Shown piece after piece: positions 49,739 through 59,467 of a DNA stretch of 64,000 bases. The DNA comes from Aeromicrobium senzhongii (lineage in GTDB: Bacteria > Actinomycetota > Actinomycetes > Propionibacteriales > Nocardioidaceae), in NCBI RefSeq assembly GCF_014334735.1, contig NZ_CP060587.1:682001-746000 (forward strand), in the 5' to 3' direction. Position 1 is the stretch's first letter, and each line of letters starts with the position of its first letter. The notes beneath the pieces were generated by a model. The model saw only the letters and a list, made by a program, of their open reading frames with translations, was not told the origin of the DNA and ran no database searches. Both the position numbers and the translations under genes were made by a program.

Positions 49739-50896
49739 ATGGTCGACATCACGCTGCTCGGAGCCACCGGGTTCACCGGCGGACTCACCGCCGACTACTT
49801 GGCCGTCCATCTGCCCGAAGACGCCTCGTGGGCGATTGCGGGGCGGACCCGCGCCAAGCTCGAACAGGTGGCCGCGCGGATCGCCGCGACCGGTCGTGAG
49901 GCCCCCGAGATCGTCATCGCGGACCTGGCTGATCCGGACTCGATGGCGAAGATGGCCCGCGACACCCGCGTCCTGATCAGCACCGTGGGTCCGTACCTCC
50001 AGCACGGCGAGCCCGCCGTCAAGGCGGCCGCCGAGGCGGGCATCGACTACGTCGACCTGACCGGCGAGCCGCAGTTCGTCGACGAGATGTGGCTCAAGTA
50101 CCACGAGACGGCCGTCCGCACGGGCGCCCGGCTCGTGCACGCCTGCGGCTTCGACTCCATCCCCTACGACCTCGGCGTGCTCTACACGGTCGACCAGCTC
50201 CCGGCGGGTGTCCCGCTGATGATCCGCGGCTACATCCGGGCCAAGGCCACGTTCTCGGCCGGGACGTATCACTCGGCCGTGGGCCAGATCGCGCAGTTCC
50301 GCCAGTCGCAGGCCGCCGCCAAGCAGCGCCGGGCGCGTGAGGGGCGTCCCACCGGGCGCCGCATCCACGGGGGTGGCCACCTCGGACGTGCTGAGCCGCC
50401 CGTCAAGGGCTTCGGGGTGCCGCTGCCGACGATCGACCCGCAGATCGTGCTGCGCTCGGCGCGCGCCCTCGAGCGGTACGGCCCCGAGTTCAGCTACGAG
50501 CACCACGCGCACTTCCGGACCCGGCGGATGATGGCCATGGCCGCTCCGGTGCTGGCGGCGGTCGCGGTGGGTGCCCAGATCCCTCCCGTCCGCGCGGCGC
50601 TGCTGAAGCTCAAGGCCTCGGGCGACGGGCCCTCGGAGGAGCAGCGTGCCGGGTCCTGGTTCACCCTGACCCTGGTCGGACACGGCAGCGACACCAAGGT
50701 GGTCACCACGGTCCGGGGCGGCGATCCGGGCTACACCGAGACCGCCAAGATGCTGGCCGAGTCGGCGATGTGCCTGGCCTACGATGACCTGCCCGAGGTC
50801 GTGGGCCAGACCACCACGGCCGTGGCGATGGGCTCGGCCCTGATCACCCGGCTGCAGAACGCCGGGATCGACTTCTCCACCTCGACCGTCGACTGA
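49739..50896 (+). CDS. Saccharopine dehydrogenase-like / trans-acting enoyl reductase family protein
   Basis: A 385-residue NAD(P)-fold protein. The N-terminal Rossmann site VDITLLGATGFTGGLTADYL is followed by TRVLISTVGPYLQHGEP and YVDLTGEPQFVDEMWLKYHE, then VHACGFDSIPYDLGVLYTV. This matches the mycobacterial Rv2449c/Rv2953-like family, of which Rv2953 acts as trans enoyl reductase for phthiocerol lipids. No polyketide synthase is nearby, so the lipid target is unknown. A hydrophobic C-terminal patch (MAMAAPVLAAVAVGAQI) may associate with the membrane. A nested hairpin follows the stop. Confidence 0.82.
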   Translation: MVDITLLGATGFTGGLTADYLAVHLPEDASWAIAGRTRAKLEQVAARIAATGREAPEIVIADLADPDSMAKMARDTRVLISTVGPYLQHGEPAVKAAAEAGIDYVDLTGEPQFVDEMWLKYHETAVRTGARLVHACGFDSIPYDLGVLYTVDQLPAGVPLMIRGYIRAKATFSAGTYHSAVGQIAQFRQSQAAAKQRRAREGRPTGRRIHGGGHLGRAEPPVKGFGVPLPTIDPQIVLRSARALERYGPEFSYEHHAHFRTRRMMAMAAPVLAAVAVGAQIPPVRAALLKLKASGDGPSEEQRAGSWFTLTLVGHGSDTKVVTTVRGGDPGYTETAKMLAESAMCLAYDDLPEVVGQTTTAVAMGSALITRLQNAGIDFSTSTVD

Positions 50897-50897
50897 C

Positions 50898-50964
50898 CCC
50901 GAGATTTGCTCCTATTTGGACCTTTGAACGCGGTTCGAAGGTGAGTTGGGGAGCAAATCTCGGG
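50898..50964. repeat. Nested inverted repeat between convergent genes
   Basis: Outer arms CCCGAGATTTGCTCC / GGAGCAAATCTCGGG (15 bp, perfect) enclose a symmetric 7-nt internal loop on each side. The inner stem is ACCTTTGAAC / GTTCGAAGGT (one T-G wobble) with loop GCG. It lies 1 nt after one stop and 8 nt before the other gene's end. Its AT content is higher than the flanks. It could be a bidirectional terminator, although no T-tract exists. Confidence 0.75.
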
Positions 50965-50972
50965 AGCGGTGG

Positions 50973-51740
50973 TCAGGCGACGACGACGTCGACGCCGGCC
51001 TCGTGCAGCATGGCGCGGTCCTGGGGCCGGATGCCGTCGTCGGTGACGACGACCGTGACGTCCTCCAGGTCGGCGAAGGAGAAGACCTGGTGCGGGCCGA
51101 ACTTGGTGGAGTCGGCCAGGACGACCTGGGTGCGGGACGACCGCACGAGCGCGCGCTTGACGGCCGCCTCCTCGGAGTCGGCGGTGCTGAAGCCGTGGTC
51201 GGAGGCGATCCCGTTGGTCCCCAGGAAGGCCACGTCGGCGCGAGTGGTGCCGAACGTCTCAACGGTCCGCTGACCGACCGCGACCCCCGTGACATCACGG
51301 ACGCGACCACCGACGGTGTGCAGGGCGATGCCCTCGTGGCCGAGCAGCTGATGGGCGATCGCGACGCTGTGGGTCAGCACGGTCAGTCGCAGGTCGGACG
51401 GCAGCACCGAGACCAGGTGGGCGATGGTGCTGCCACCGTCGAGCAGGACGCTGCCGCCGGCCGGGGGCAGGAACGCCAGGGCGGCGGTGGCGATCCGCGC
51501 CTTGAGGTCGGGCCGCTCGGAGGTGCGCTGCGACAGGCTCGGCTCGATCCGCGAGTAGGCCGAGGACAGCACCGCCCCGCCGTGGACCCTCCGTGCCGTT
51601 CCCGCGCGCTCCAGCACCGTGAGGTCGCGTCGGATGGTCTCGGTCGAGACCTTCAGCTCGTCCGCGACCTCGTTGACCGCGAGGCGCCCATGGCGCTCCA
51701 GCAACTCCGTGAGCAACAACTGACGTTCGGCGGCGTACAC
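50973..51740 (-). CDS. DeoR/GlpR family transcriptional regulator
   Basis: A 255-residue regulator. The N-terminal HTH_DeoR domain is AERQLLLTELLERHGRLAVN then VSTETIRRDLTVLERAGTAR and the family RRVHGGAVL. The C-terminal DeoRC sensor has VLLDGGSTIAHLVSVLPSD, VAFLGTNGIASDHGFST and ALVRSSRTQVVLADSTKFG. Such proteins sense sugar phosphates and repress catabolic operons. No sugar-utilisation genes are adjacent, so the target is unknown. It is not linked to valS despite the shared strand. Confidence 0.9.
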   Translation of the reverse strand: MYAAERQLLLTELLERHGRLAVNEVADELKVSTETIRRDLTVLERAGTARRVHGGAVLSSAYSRIEPSLSQRTSERPDLKARIATAALAFLPPAGGSVLLDGGSTIAHLVSVLPSDLRLTVLTHSVAIAHQLLGHEGIALHTVGGRVRDVTGVAVGQRTVETFGTTRADVAFLGTNGIASDHGFSTADSEEAAVKRALVRSSRTQVVLADSTKFGPHQVFSFADLEDVTVVVTDDGIRPQDRAMLHEAGVDVVVA

Positions 51741-51799
51741 CCCTGACCTCCCCGAAGATCGTGTGGGTTCATGTGGTTTCCCTCGGAGACTACGCCTCC

Positions 51800-54376
51800 T
51801 CAGGCGTCGGCGAGTGTGGTTTCGACGCGCAACGCGTCACTCTCGGCCTCGGCGGTGGCGAACTCGCCCACGACGCGGCCGGCAGCGCGCAGGTCCGGCA
51901 CAGCGGCCTCCAGCAGGTCCAAGGTGGCACGGGGACCCGACACGGTGACCTGGGTGACCTCGGTGCGCTGGCTCACCTTCGCCGTCGACTTCGCGCCGCG
52001 GATGCCGGCCAGTGCCTCGCCCGCGATCGCCAGCAGACGGCCGTCGAACGGGTCCACTGCGAGGTCGTCGGTGGTCGGCCAGGCGGCACGGTGGATCGAG
52101 CCCTCCTGCCACCAGGACCAGACCTCCTCGGTCACGTAGGGCAGGAACGGCGCGAGCAGTCGCAGCTGGACCGACAGGGCCAGCACGAACGTGGCCTTCG
52201 CCGACGTGCCGGACTGGTCCTCGCGGCGGGCGCGCTCCTTGACCAGCTCGAGGTAGTCGTCGCAGAAGTCCCAGAAGAACTTCTCGGTGACCTCGAGGGC
52301 CGAGGTGTAGTCGTACGCCTCGAAGTGGCTCGTGGCCGTCTCGACGACGTCACGCAGCGCGGTCAGCAGGGCGCGGTCGAGGGGCTCGGTGACCAGCGAG
52401 GCGTCGAGCAGGGACGCGTCGGCGCCCAGGCCGTACTGGTCGACGGGAGCCACCACGAACTTGCTCGCGTTGAGCACCTTCATCGCCAGGCGGCGGCCGA
52501 CCTTCATCTGGGTCTCGTCGAACGGCGAGTCGGCGCCGGGGCGGGCGCCGGCGGCGCGCCAGCGGACCGCGTCGGCGCCGAACTTCTCGAGGATCTCGTC
52601 GGGGACCACGACGTTGCCCTTGGACTTGCTCATCTTCTTGCGGTCGGGGTCGACCACGAAGCCCGAGAGCGCCGTGTGCTTCCACGGCACCTGGCCGAAC
52701 TCCTGGTTCGACCGCACGACCGTCGAGAACAGCCACGTGCGGATGATGTCGTGGCCCTGCGGACGCAGGTCCATCGGGAAGGTGCGCTCGAACAGGTCGA
52801 GGTCGCGCTCCCAGCCGCACACCAGCTGCGGCGTCAGCGAGGACGTGGCCCACGTGTCGAGCACGTCGGGATCGGCGATGAAGCCGCCGGGCTGTCCGCG
52901 CTGCGATTCGTCGAAGCCGGCCGGGGGCTGGGACGCCGGGTCGACGGGCAGGTCGTACTCGGGCGCGAGGAGCGGGTTCTCGTAGTCGGGCTCGCCGGCC
53001 TCGTCGAGCAGGTACCAGACCGGGAACGGGATGCCGAAGAACCGCTGGCGGCTGACCAGCCAGTCGCCGTTGAGGCCCTCGATCCAGTTCGTGTACCGCG
53101 ACTGCATGTAGCCGGGGTGCCAGTCGATGTCGTTGCCGAGCTCGACCAGCTGCTGACGCAGTTCGGCGTCACGGCCGCCGTTCTTGATGTACCACTGGCG
53201 CGTGGACACGATCTCGAGCGGCTTGTCGCCGCGCTCGTAGAAGTTCGCCATGCGCTGCGTGGGCGTCGGCTCGCCGTCGAGGTCGCCGGACTCCTTGAAC
53301 GCAGCGGCGATCGCCTCGCGGGCGCTGAAGGCGGTCTTGCCGGCCAGCTCGGCGTACACCGACTCGCCGGGACCGCCGGCGATCCACTCGGGCACCTCAC
53401 GCAGGATGCGGCCGTCACGGCCGATCACCGTGCGGTTGGGCAGGTCGAACTCGCGCCACCACTGCACGTCGGTCAGGTCGCCGAACGTGCAGCAGTGCAC
53501 GATGCCGGAGCCCTTCTCGGGGTCGGCCAGCGTGTGGGCCAGGACGGGCACCTCGACGCCGAAGATCGGCGAGTGGGCGGTCGTGCCGAACAGGTGCTGG
53601 TAGCGCTCGTCGTCCGGATGCGCGATCAGGGCGACGGCGGCCGGGGTGAGCTCGGGCCGGGTGGTCTCGATGAAGACCTTCTGGCCATCGGCCAGGTGGT
53701 ACGAGACGCGGTAGTAGTGACCCGGGTAGTCGCGCGCCTCGAGCTCGGCCTGGGCGACGGCGGTCTGGTAGGTCACGTCCCACATGGTCGGGGCGTCCTG
53801 GCTGTACGCCTCACCGCGCGACAGGTTGCGCAGGAAGGCGCGCTGGCTGGTGGACTGGGCGTCCTGGCCGATCGTCGTGTAGGTCTGCGACCAGTCGACC
53901 GACAGGCCCAGCGTGCGCCAGAGCTTCTCGAAGACCTGCTCGTCGCGCTCGACCAGCTCGTTGCACAGCTCGATGAAGTTGCGCCGGCTGATCGGGATCT
54001 GCTTCTTGGGATCGGGCTTGGCCGGCGGGGTGAAGTCGGGGTCGTACGGCAGCGAGGGGTCGCAGCGGACGCCGTAGTAGTTCTGCACGCGACGCTCCGT
54101 GGGCAGGCCGTTGTCGTCCCAGCCCATCGGGTAGAAGACCTCGAACCCGCGCATGCGCTTGTACCGCGCCATGAGGTCGGTGTGCGTGTAGCTGAAGACG
54201 TGACCCACGTGCAGGGAGCCCGAGACGGTCGGCGGCGGGGTGTCGATCGAGTACACCTGCTCGCGCGTCTTGGTCCGGTCGAAGGCGTACGTGCCCTGCT
54301 CGGCCCATACGCCCACCCACTTCTCCTCGAGACCTTCGAGGACGGGCTTCTCGGGAACGCGGTTCTGTGTGGTCAC
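51800..54376 (-). CDS. valS: Valine–tRNA ligase
   Basis: An 858-residue class I aminoacyl-tRNA synthetase. Seen: the HIGH-equivalent [40 protein letters not shown], the editing domain with [16 protein letters not shown] onward, and the KMSKS loop [14 protein letters not shown]. The anticodon-binding and C-terminal helical arm follow. The start is GTG at [20 protein letters not shown]; an upstream extension would read through the palindromic repeat and is rejected. It is orientated opposite to folC, unlike the usual valS-folC order in actinobacteria. Confidence 0.96.
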   Translation of the reverse strand: MTTQNRVPEKPVLEGLEEKWVGVWAEQGTYAFDRTKTREQVYSIDTPPPTVSGSLHVGHVFSYTHTDLMARYKRMRGFEVFYPMGWDDNGLPTERRVQNYYGVRCDPSLPYDPDFTPPAKPDPKKQIPISRRNFIELCNELVERDEQVFEKLWRTLGLSVDWSQTYTTIGQDAQSTSQRAFLRNLSRGEAYSQDAPTMWDVTYQTAVAQAELEARDYPGHYYRVSYHLADGQKVFIETTRPELTPAAVALIAHPDDERYQHLFGTTAHSPIFGVEVPVLAHTLADPEKGSGIVHCCTFGDLTDVQWWREFDLPNRTVIGRDGRILREVPEWIAGGPGESVYAELAGKTAFSAREAIAAAFKESGDLDGEPTPTQRMANFYERGDKPLEIVSTRQWYIKNGGRDAELRQQLVELGNDIDWHPGYMQSRYTNWIEGLNGDWLVSRQRFFGIPFPVWYLLDEAGEPDYENPLLAPEYDLPVDPASQPPAGFDESQRGQPGGFIADPDVLDTWATSSLTPQLVCGWERDLDLFERTFPMDLRPQGHDIIRTWLFSTVVRSNQEFGQVPWKHTALSGFVVDPDRKKMSKSKGNVVVPDEILEKFGADAVRWRAAGARPGADSPFDETQMKVGRRLAMKVLNASKFVVAPVDQYGLGADASLLDASLVTEPLDRALLTALRDVVETATSHFEAYDYTSALEVTEKFFWDFCDDYLELVKERARREDQSGTSAKATFVLALSVQLRLLAPFLPYVTEEVWSWWQEGSIHRAAWPTTDDLAVDPFDGRLLAIAGEALAGIRGAKSTAKVSQRTEVTQVTVSGPRATLDLLEAAVPDLRAAGRVVGEFATAEAESDALRVETTLADA

Positions 54377-54408
54377 AAGCGCCGATTCTACGTGGGTCGC
54401 CGGGCGTC

Positions 54409-54470
54409 GGTTTACCACGGGACCGTGGTAAACCAGCGCCTCCCCGGGGAAGTTCACCCAGGGAGGCGCA
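54409..54470. repeat. Palindromic intergenic repeat, copy 2 (two palindromes)
   Basis: Palindrome A (54409-54434) has arms identical to copy 1 (GGTTTACCACGG / CCGTGGTAAACC) around GA. One base later, palindrome B (54436-54469) retains outer arms GCGCCTCCC / GGGAGGCGC, but the inner part has diverged from copy 1. The trailing third palindrome is missing. It is in the same plus-strand orientation as copy 1. It lies in a divergent promoter region, 33 nt from the valS start codon. Confidence 0.8.
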
Positions 54471-54516
54471 GGCTTGCCCGGGGGAGTCCAGGAAGATGGA
54501 CGGCGGAGGCGATCAG

Positions 54517-55497
54517 ATGAGCGACGGCAGCAGGCCGACCATCCACGTCGTGGCGGCATTCACGACCGATGCGGACGGCCGGATCCTCATGGTCCGCAAG
54601 AGCGGATCCGAGATCTTCATGCAGCCCGGTGGCAAGCCCGAGCCCGGCGAGCAGCCGGTGGAGGCCCTGGTGCGCGAGCTCGCCGAGGAGCTGCTGATCG
54701 ACGTCGATCCGGACGACCTTGCGGCGTGGGGACGCTTCGAGGCCGACGCCGCGAACGAGCCGGGCCACCACCTCGTCGCCGACGTCTTCGCCCTGGGCCT
54801 CGACCGCGAGGTCACCGCCGCGGCCGAGATCGCCGAGGCGCGCTGGTTCACCCGGGACGAGGCTCGCGTCCTGGGCGATCGCCTGGCGCCGTTGGCGCGC
54901 CGGATGCTGGAGCTGCCGCCGACCCGCTCGCAGTTCCGGCCCTTCCGCTTCACCGAGCCGATCGAGACGGCGCGGCTGCGGTTGCGACCGATCACGGTGA
55001 ACGACGTGGACGCCTTCCACGAGTACCAGTCCCGCGAGGACGTCGCCCGCTTCATGCTGTTCGAGCCGCGAAGCCGCGAGGAGATGGCCGCCAAGGTGGC
55101 GGAGTGGTCGTCGCACACCGCGCTCGAGCGCGACGGTGACTACCTGGAGATTCCCGTCGAGCTCCGCACCGGCGGACGCATGATCGGACACCTCTATCTG
55201 AGCCTGCGCAGCGTTGACCACCTCACCGCCGAGATCGGCTGGGGCCTCCATCCGGACTTCCAGGGGCAGGGGTTCGCCGAGGAGGGTGCCCGTGCGCTGC
55301 TCCAGCTCGCTTTCGAGCGGATGCGCCTGCACCGCGTCGTCGCCGAGCTGGATCCGCGCAACGACGCCTCGGTCGCACTGTGCCGGCGCCTCGGCATGCG
55401 CGAGGAGGCTCACTTCCGTCAGGACATGTGGTTCAAGGGCGACTGGGCCGACACCGGGATCTACGCGGTGCTGGCCGAGGAGTTCTCGGCCCGCTGA
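54517..55497 (+). CDS. Nudix hydrolase–GNAT acetyltransferase fusion
   Basis: A 326-residue two-domain protein. Residues about 1-135 form a Nudix domain ([20 protein letters not shown], box [20 protein letters not shown] then EL). Residues about 145-326 form a GNAT domain ([40 protein letters not shown] with the acetyl-CoA loop, [20 protein letters not shown]). The linker is [19 protein letters not shown]. The ATG is chosen for the GGAGG 7 nt before it; one at 54496 is in frame but weaker. The 3' end overlaps the convergent MMPL gene by 37 nt. Substrates unknown. Confidence 0.88.
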   Translation: MSDGSRPTIHVVAAFTTDADGRILMVRKSGSEIFMQPGGKPEPGEQPVEALVRELAEELLIDVDPDDLAAWGRFEADAANEPGHHLVADVFALGLDREVTAAAEIAEARWFTRDEARVLGDRLAPLARRMLELPPTRSQFRPFRFTEPIETARLRLRPITVNDVDAFHEYQSREDVARFMLFEPRSREEMAAKVAEWSSHTALERDGDYLEIPVELRTGGRMIGHLYLSLRSVDHLTAEIGWGLHPDFQGQGFAEEGARALLQLAFERMRLHRVVAELDPRNDASVALCRRLGMREEAHFRQDMWFKGDWADTGIYAVLAEEFSAR

Positions 55498-57569
55498 CCG
55501 TCGGTGCGCCAGAGGGCGCTCGGCCACCAGATCCGCGGGCCGATGTCGAGGTTCAGCGCCGTCACCAGCACCGAGCGCACGATGATCGTGTCGAGCAGGA
55601 CGCCGATGGCCACCGCGAAGCCCAGCTCGGCCAGGAACACGACCGGCAGCGTCGCCAGTGCCGAGAACGTGCCCGCCAGCACGAGCCCTGCCGAGGTGAT
55701 CACGCCGCCGGTCGCCGCCAGGCCGATGAGCGCGCCGCGGCGGGTGCCGTGCACGAGAGCCTCCTCGCGCACCCGGGTCATCAGGAAGATGTTGTAGTCG
55801 ATACCCAGCGCGACGAGGAACACGAACGCGAACAGCGGGAACGACGAGTCCGCTCCGGCGAAGTCGAACACGTACCGGAACACGAGCGCGCTGATGCCCA
55901 GCGCGGCGGCGAAGGACAGCACGACGGTGACCAGCAGGATCACCGGCGCGGCCACGGAGCGCAGCAGGATCATCAGCACGAGCAGGACCACCACGAGGAT
56001 GATCGGGATGATGAGGCGGTTGTCGGCCGCCGAGGCCTGCTGGACGTCCAGGTTGAGCGCCGTGTTGCCGCCGACGAGGGCGTCGGCGCCGTCGACTGCG
56101 CCGACCGCGTCGCGGATGTCCTCGATGGCGTCCTGAGCCGCGGAGGAGTCGCTGGGCATCGACAGGGTCGCCTCGATGTAGGACACGTCGCCCTTGGTCC
56201 GCGGCGGCGTCACCGTGGCCGGGTCGACGCCTTCGACGCTGGCCAGTGCCGAGCGCACCTGCGGCGCGCCGTCGGCGGTGGCGATCACCTGGACGGGGTC
56301 GCCTGCGCCGGCCGGGAAGTGCTCGGCGATCCGCTCCTCGGCGATGACCGAGTCCGGCGTGCTGGTGAACGCCTCCTCGTTGCTCAGGCCCGTCGCGTCG
56401 AGCTTCACGACACCGAACGAGAGCGCCACCAGGACGAGGGTCGTGACGACCCACACGACGCGGGGCGCCTTGGCGATGCGGCGGCCCACGCCGGACCAGA
56501 AGCCCCGGTCCGTGCGCTCGGGATCGCCGAAGTGCGGGATGAACGGCCAGAAGACCCAGCGGCCGAAGATGACCAGGAGCGCGGGCAGGAGCACCAGCAT
56601 GATCAGCAGTGACACGGCGATGCCCGCCGCGCCCACCGGTCCGAGTCCGGCGGTCGAGTTCATCTGGGCGAACAGCAGGCACAGCAGTCCGATGACGACC
56701 GTGCCGCCGCTGGCGATGATGGCCGGTGCGGCCCGGTGCAGGGCATGGGCCATCGCCTCGTGGCGGTCCTCGTACCGGCGCAGCTCCTCGCGGTACCTCG
56801 CGACGACGAGCAGGGCGTAGTCGATACCCGCGCCCAGGACCAGGACGCTCAGGATGCCGGCGCTCTGCCCGTTGACGGTCAGGCCGCCGTACTTCGCCAG
56901 CAGGTAGACCAGTCCCTGGGAGGCGAACACGCTCATCAGGCCGCAGAACAGCGGGATCAGCCACAGGATCGGGCTGCGGTAGGTCAGCAGCAGCATCACG
57001 ACCACGACGCCCACCGCCGACAGCAGCAGGATGCCGTCGATCCCCGCGAACGACTCCGCCTGGTCCGCGCTCAGGGCGGCGGGTCCGCCGATGTCGACCT
57101 GCAGGTCGGTGTCGGCGATCCCGGACTCCGACGCGTCGCGGATCTCGTCGATCCAGTCCGGAAGCTTCTCCCAGGAGTCGTCGTCGAGCGTCATCGGCAC
57201 GACCAGCTCGATGGCCTGGCCGTCGCGGCTGGGGATCGGGGGAGTGATCTCCCCGAGGGGCACGTCCTCCAGGGCCGCGATCTCACGAGAGACGGCCTGG
57301 GCCGCGGCGAGGTCCTGCGGGCCGAGCCGCTCCGAGGACGACAGCATGACGATCGCCGGGACGCTCTCCTCGTCGTAGAAGGCCCCGGCCTTCTTGATCA
57401 CTTGGGTCGACTCGGCGTCGTCCGGGAGCCAGGCCGCGACGTCGTTGTCCTGCACGCTGGTGAGCTTGCTGGCGAACGAGCCGAGGGCGCCGATGAACAG
57501 CAGCATGACGACCAGGACCACCCATTTGGCCCACCGATGCGTGATCCACCCTGCCGCCTGACGATTCAT
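55461..57569 (-). CDS. MMPL/RND family transporter
   Basis: A 702-residue membrane protein with twelve predicted helices in two halves, each preceded by a large extracytoplasmic loop (about 40-165 and about 360-500). Seen: VLGAGIDYALLVVARYREEL in half one and VALGIDYNIFLMTRVREEAL in half two, the GxDY motifs that carry the proton-relay Asp-Tyr pairs. The length is that of short actinobacterial MMPL proteins lacking the mycobacterial C-terminal domain. Cargo may be a lipid or drug; unknown. AGGAA precedes the ATG. Confidence 0.92.
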   Translation of the reverse strand: MNRQAAGWITHRWAKWVVLVVMLLFIGALGSFASKLTSVQDNDVAAWLPDDAESTQVIKKAGAFYDEESVPAIVMLSSSERLGPQDLAAAQAVSREIAALEDVPLGEITPPIPSRDGQAIELVVPMTLDDDSWEKLPDWIDEIRDASESGIADTDLQVDIGGPAALSADQAESFAGIDGILLLSAVGVVVVMLLLTYRSPILWLIPLFCGLMSVFASQGLVYLLAKYGGLTVNGQSAGILSVLVLGAGIDYALLVVARYREELRRYEDRHEAMAHALHRAAPAIIASGGTVVIGLLCLLFAQMNSTAGLGPVGAAGIAVSLLIMLVLLPALLVIFGRWVFWPFIPHFGDPERTDRGFWSGVGRRIAKAPRVVWVVTTLVLVALSFGVVKLDATGLSNEEAFTSTPDSVIAEERIAEHFPAGAGDPVQVIATADGAPQVRSALASVEGVDPATVTPPRTKGDVSYIEATLSMPSDSSAAQDAIEDIRDAVGAVDGADALVGGNTALNLDVQQASAADNRLIIPIILVVVLLVLMILLRSVAAPVILLVTVVLSFAAALGISALVFRYVFDFAGADSSFPLFAFVFLVALGIDYNIFLMTRVREEALVHGTRRGALIGLAATGGVITSAGLVLAGTFSALATLPVVFLAELGFAVAIGVLLDTIIVRSVLVTALNLDIGPRIWWPSALWRTDGQRAENSSASTA

Positions 57570-57719
57570 TTCCTCAGTGTGTTCCCGGCTCCGGAACGCT
57601 GACCATGGGTGGAATCACCCATTTCCGGTCGGGGTCGTCAGCCTGGTCCCGTCCGCCTCACCAGCCTCATTCGCGGCGGTGTGACAACCCTCGATGCCCG
57701 CACTGGGATACTGGCAGGG

Positions 57720-59069
57720 ATGAGGCCCACCTACCCCGATGTCGAGCTCGCCCTGCTGTCCCGTTGGCCCGAGACCCGGCTCGAGCCGTCGCTCGACCGG
57801 ATCCGTGCCGTGTGTGAGCTGATGGGCGATCCGCAGAACGCGCAACCGGTCATCCAGCTGACCGGCACCAACGGCAAGACCTCGACCAGCCGCATGATCG
57901 ATGCGCTGCTGCGCGCCCTCGACCTGCGCACCGGCCGCTTCACCAGCCCGCACCTGCAGCGCATCAACGAGCGCATCTGCATCGACGGCGAGCCGCTCAG
58001 CGACGACCTCTTCGTCGACGCCTACGCCGATGTCGCCGTCTACGCGGACCTGGTCGACCAGAACCAGCCGCACCGGCTGAGCTTCTTCGAGATGCTCGTC
58101 GCGATGGGCTACGCCGCGTTCGCCGACGCGCCCGTCGACGTCGCGGTCGTCGAGGTGGGCATGGGCGGCGCATGGGACGCCACGAGCGTCGCCGACGCCG
58201 CGGTCGCGGTCATCACCCCCATCGACGTGGACCATGCCTCCTACCTGGGCGACACGCCGGCCGACATCGCCGTCGAGAAGTCCGGGATCATCAAGCCCGG
58301 CACCCGCACCGTCCTGGCCTCGCAGTCCGAGGAGGTCCTCGAGGTCATGCTCGGCCGCGCCAACGAGGTGGGTTCCCTGCTCGTGCTCGAGGGCGCCGAC
58401 TTCGGCGTCGAGTCGCGCACCACCGCCGTGGGCGGCCAGCTGTTCACGATCCAGGGCGTCAAGGGACGCTACGAGGACATCCTGCTGCCGCTGCACGGCG
58501 CCTTCCAGGCCCGCAATGCGGCGCTCGCCCTGGCGGCGGTCGAGGTGTTCACCGGCGAGGCCCAGCTCGACCCCGACCTGGTGCGCGCCGGTTTCGGCGC
58601 GGTGACGTCGCCCGGACGGCTCGAGGTCGTCCGGCGCAGCCCCACCGTCGTCCTCGATGCGGCACACAACCCGCACGGCGTGCGGGCGATGGTCGAGTCG
58701 CTCACCGACGAGTTCGCCTTCAGCCCGCTGATCGGGGTCGTCGGGATCATGGCCGACAAGGACGCCGAGGAGATCCTGCGCGAGCTCGAGCCCGTCGTGG
58801 CGCACCTCATCTGCACGCAGAACAGCACCGAGCGCTCGCTCGCGGCCGGCGACCTCGCCGAGATCGCCGCCAGCGTGTTCGGGGCCGATCGGGTCGAGGT
58901 CGTGCCTCGCCTCGACGACGCGCTCGAGCGGGCGATCTCGTTCGCCGATGCGCCGGGCGAGGAGTTCGGCGACTCGATCGGCTCGGCTGGCGTCCTGGTC
59001 ACCGGCTCGGTCGTGACCGTCGGCGAGGCGCGCACCCTGCTGCGCGGCGGAGAGGGCGGTGCAGCATGA
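57720..59069 (+). CDS. folC: Folylpolyglutamate / dihydrofolate synthase
   Basis: A 449-residue Mur-ligase-fold enzyme that joins glutamate to dihydropteroate and folates. Seen: the P-loop VIQLTGTNGKTSTSRMIDAL, TGRFTSPHLQRINERICIDG, VEVGMGGAWDATSVADAAVA, ITPIDVDHASYLGDT, AVEKSGIIKPG and a C-terminal VLDAAHNPHGVRAMVE. The ATG follows GATACT (57707-57712), 7 nt upstream, so it is probably leaderless. A longer in-frame GTG/ATG lies upstream without homology. It overlaps the DUF4233 gene by ATGA. Confidence 0.95.
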   Translation: MRPTYPDVELALLSRWPETRLEPSLDRIRAVCELMGDPQNAQPVIQLTGTNGKTSTSRMIDALLRALDLRTGRFTSPHLQRINERICIDGEPLSDDLFVDAYADVAVYADLVDQNQPHRLSFFEMLVAMGYAAFADAPVDVAVVEVGMGGAWDATSVADAAVAVITPIDVDHASYLGDTPADIAVEKSGIIKPGTRTVLASQSEEVLEVMLGRANEVGSLLVLEGADFGVESRTTAVGGQLFTIQGVKGRYEDILLPLHGAFQARNAALALAAVEVFTGEAQLDPDLVRAGFGAVTSPGRLEVVRRSPTVVLDAAHNPHGVRAMVESLTDEFAFSPLIGVVGIMADKDAEEILRELEPVVAHLICTQNSTERSLAAGDLAEIAASVFGADRVEVVPRLDDALERAISFADAPGEEFGDSIGSAGVLVTGSVVTVGEARTLLRGGEGGAA

Positions 59070-59401
59070 GGCACATGTGCGCGACGATGCTGACGCTGCA
59101 GGCCATCATCCTGGGCCTGTCCATCCCCGTGATGATCGCGGTGCAGGACGTCGAGCCGCTCACAGCGTCGCTGCTCGGCGGTGGACTGGCGGTGCTGTGC
59201 CTCGTCACGGCGGGCCTGTTGCGCCAGCCGTGGGCCTACTGGATCGGCCACGCCATCCAGGTCGCCACCATCGCCCTGGGCTTCCTCGTCCCGATCATGT
59301 TCTTCATCGGCCTGATGTTCGCGGCGCTGTGGCTCGGGGCGTTCTTCCTCGGGCGCAAGATCGAGGCGGACAAGGCACGCTGGGCCGCAGCCGGCGAGTA
59401 G
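59066..59401 (+). CDS. DUF4233 membrane protein
   Basis: A 111-residue protein with four hydrophobic helices (LQAIILGLSIPVMIAV, LLGGGLAVLCLVTAGLL, WIGHAIQVATIALGFLVP, MFFIGLMFAALWLGAFFLG) and a charged tail. It matches the DUF4233 family that follows folC in most actinobacteria. It begins with the ATG in the folC stop overlap. Function unknown. It is the last gene before a new promoter. Confidence 0.88.
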   Translation: MRHMCATMLTLQAIILGLSIPVMIAVQDVEPLTASLLGGGLAVLCLVTAGLLRQPWAYWIGHAIQVATIALGFLVPIMFFIGLMFAALWLGAFFLGRKIEADKARWAAAGE

Positions 59402-59428
59402 CGCCGACGGTGAACGGGAATCTCGCGA

Positions 59429-59444
59429 TGTGACATGGGTCACC
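59429..59444 (+). promoter_or_regulatory. CRP/GlxR-like site over the phosphoesterase promoter
   Basis: TGTGA-N6-TCACC, the same variant as at 46041-46056. It is centred 31 bp upstream of the predicted start and overlaps the expected -35 of the promoter with -10 TACGGT (59456-59461). Confidence 0.4.
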
Positions 59445-59455
59445 CACCGGCCCGG

Positions 59456-59461
59456 TACGGT
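59456..59461 (+). promoter_or_regulatory. Probable -10 element (TACGGT) of the phosphoesterase gene
   Basis: The hexamer ends 6 nt before the ATG at 59468. Confidence 0.45.
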
Positions 59462-59467
59462 GGATGC

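Noticed and set aside
50920-50942. LexA/SOS-box-like TTGAAC...GTTCGA in the 50.9-kb inverted repeat
   Set aside because: Spacing between half-sites is 3 nt rather than the 4 nt of the actinobacterial SOS box, and it is between two gene ends, not in a promoter.
54377-54516. T-box or other aminoacyl-tRNA-sensing leader upstream of valS
   Set aside because: No T-box sequence or specifier-loop architecture is visible; the structure there is the palindromic repeat.
51761-54520. 919-codon plus-strand frame antisense to valS
   Set aside because: Same length and phase as valS on the other strand and no recognisable motif; a shadow frame.
54454-56964. 836-codon minus-strand frame across the Nudix–GNAT and MMPL genes
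   Set aside because: It is antisense to one gene and out of frame in the other, with low-complexity Arg/Gly/Ala composition.
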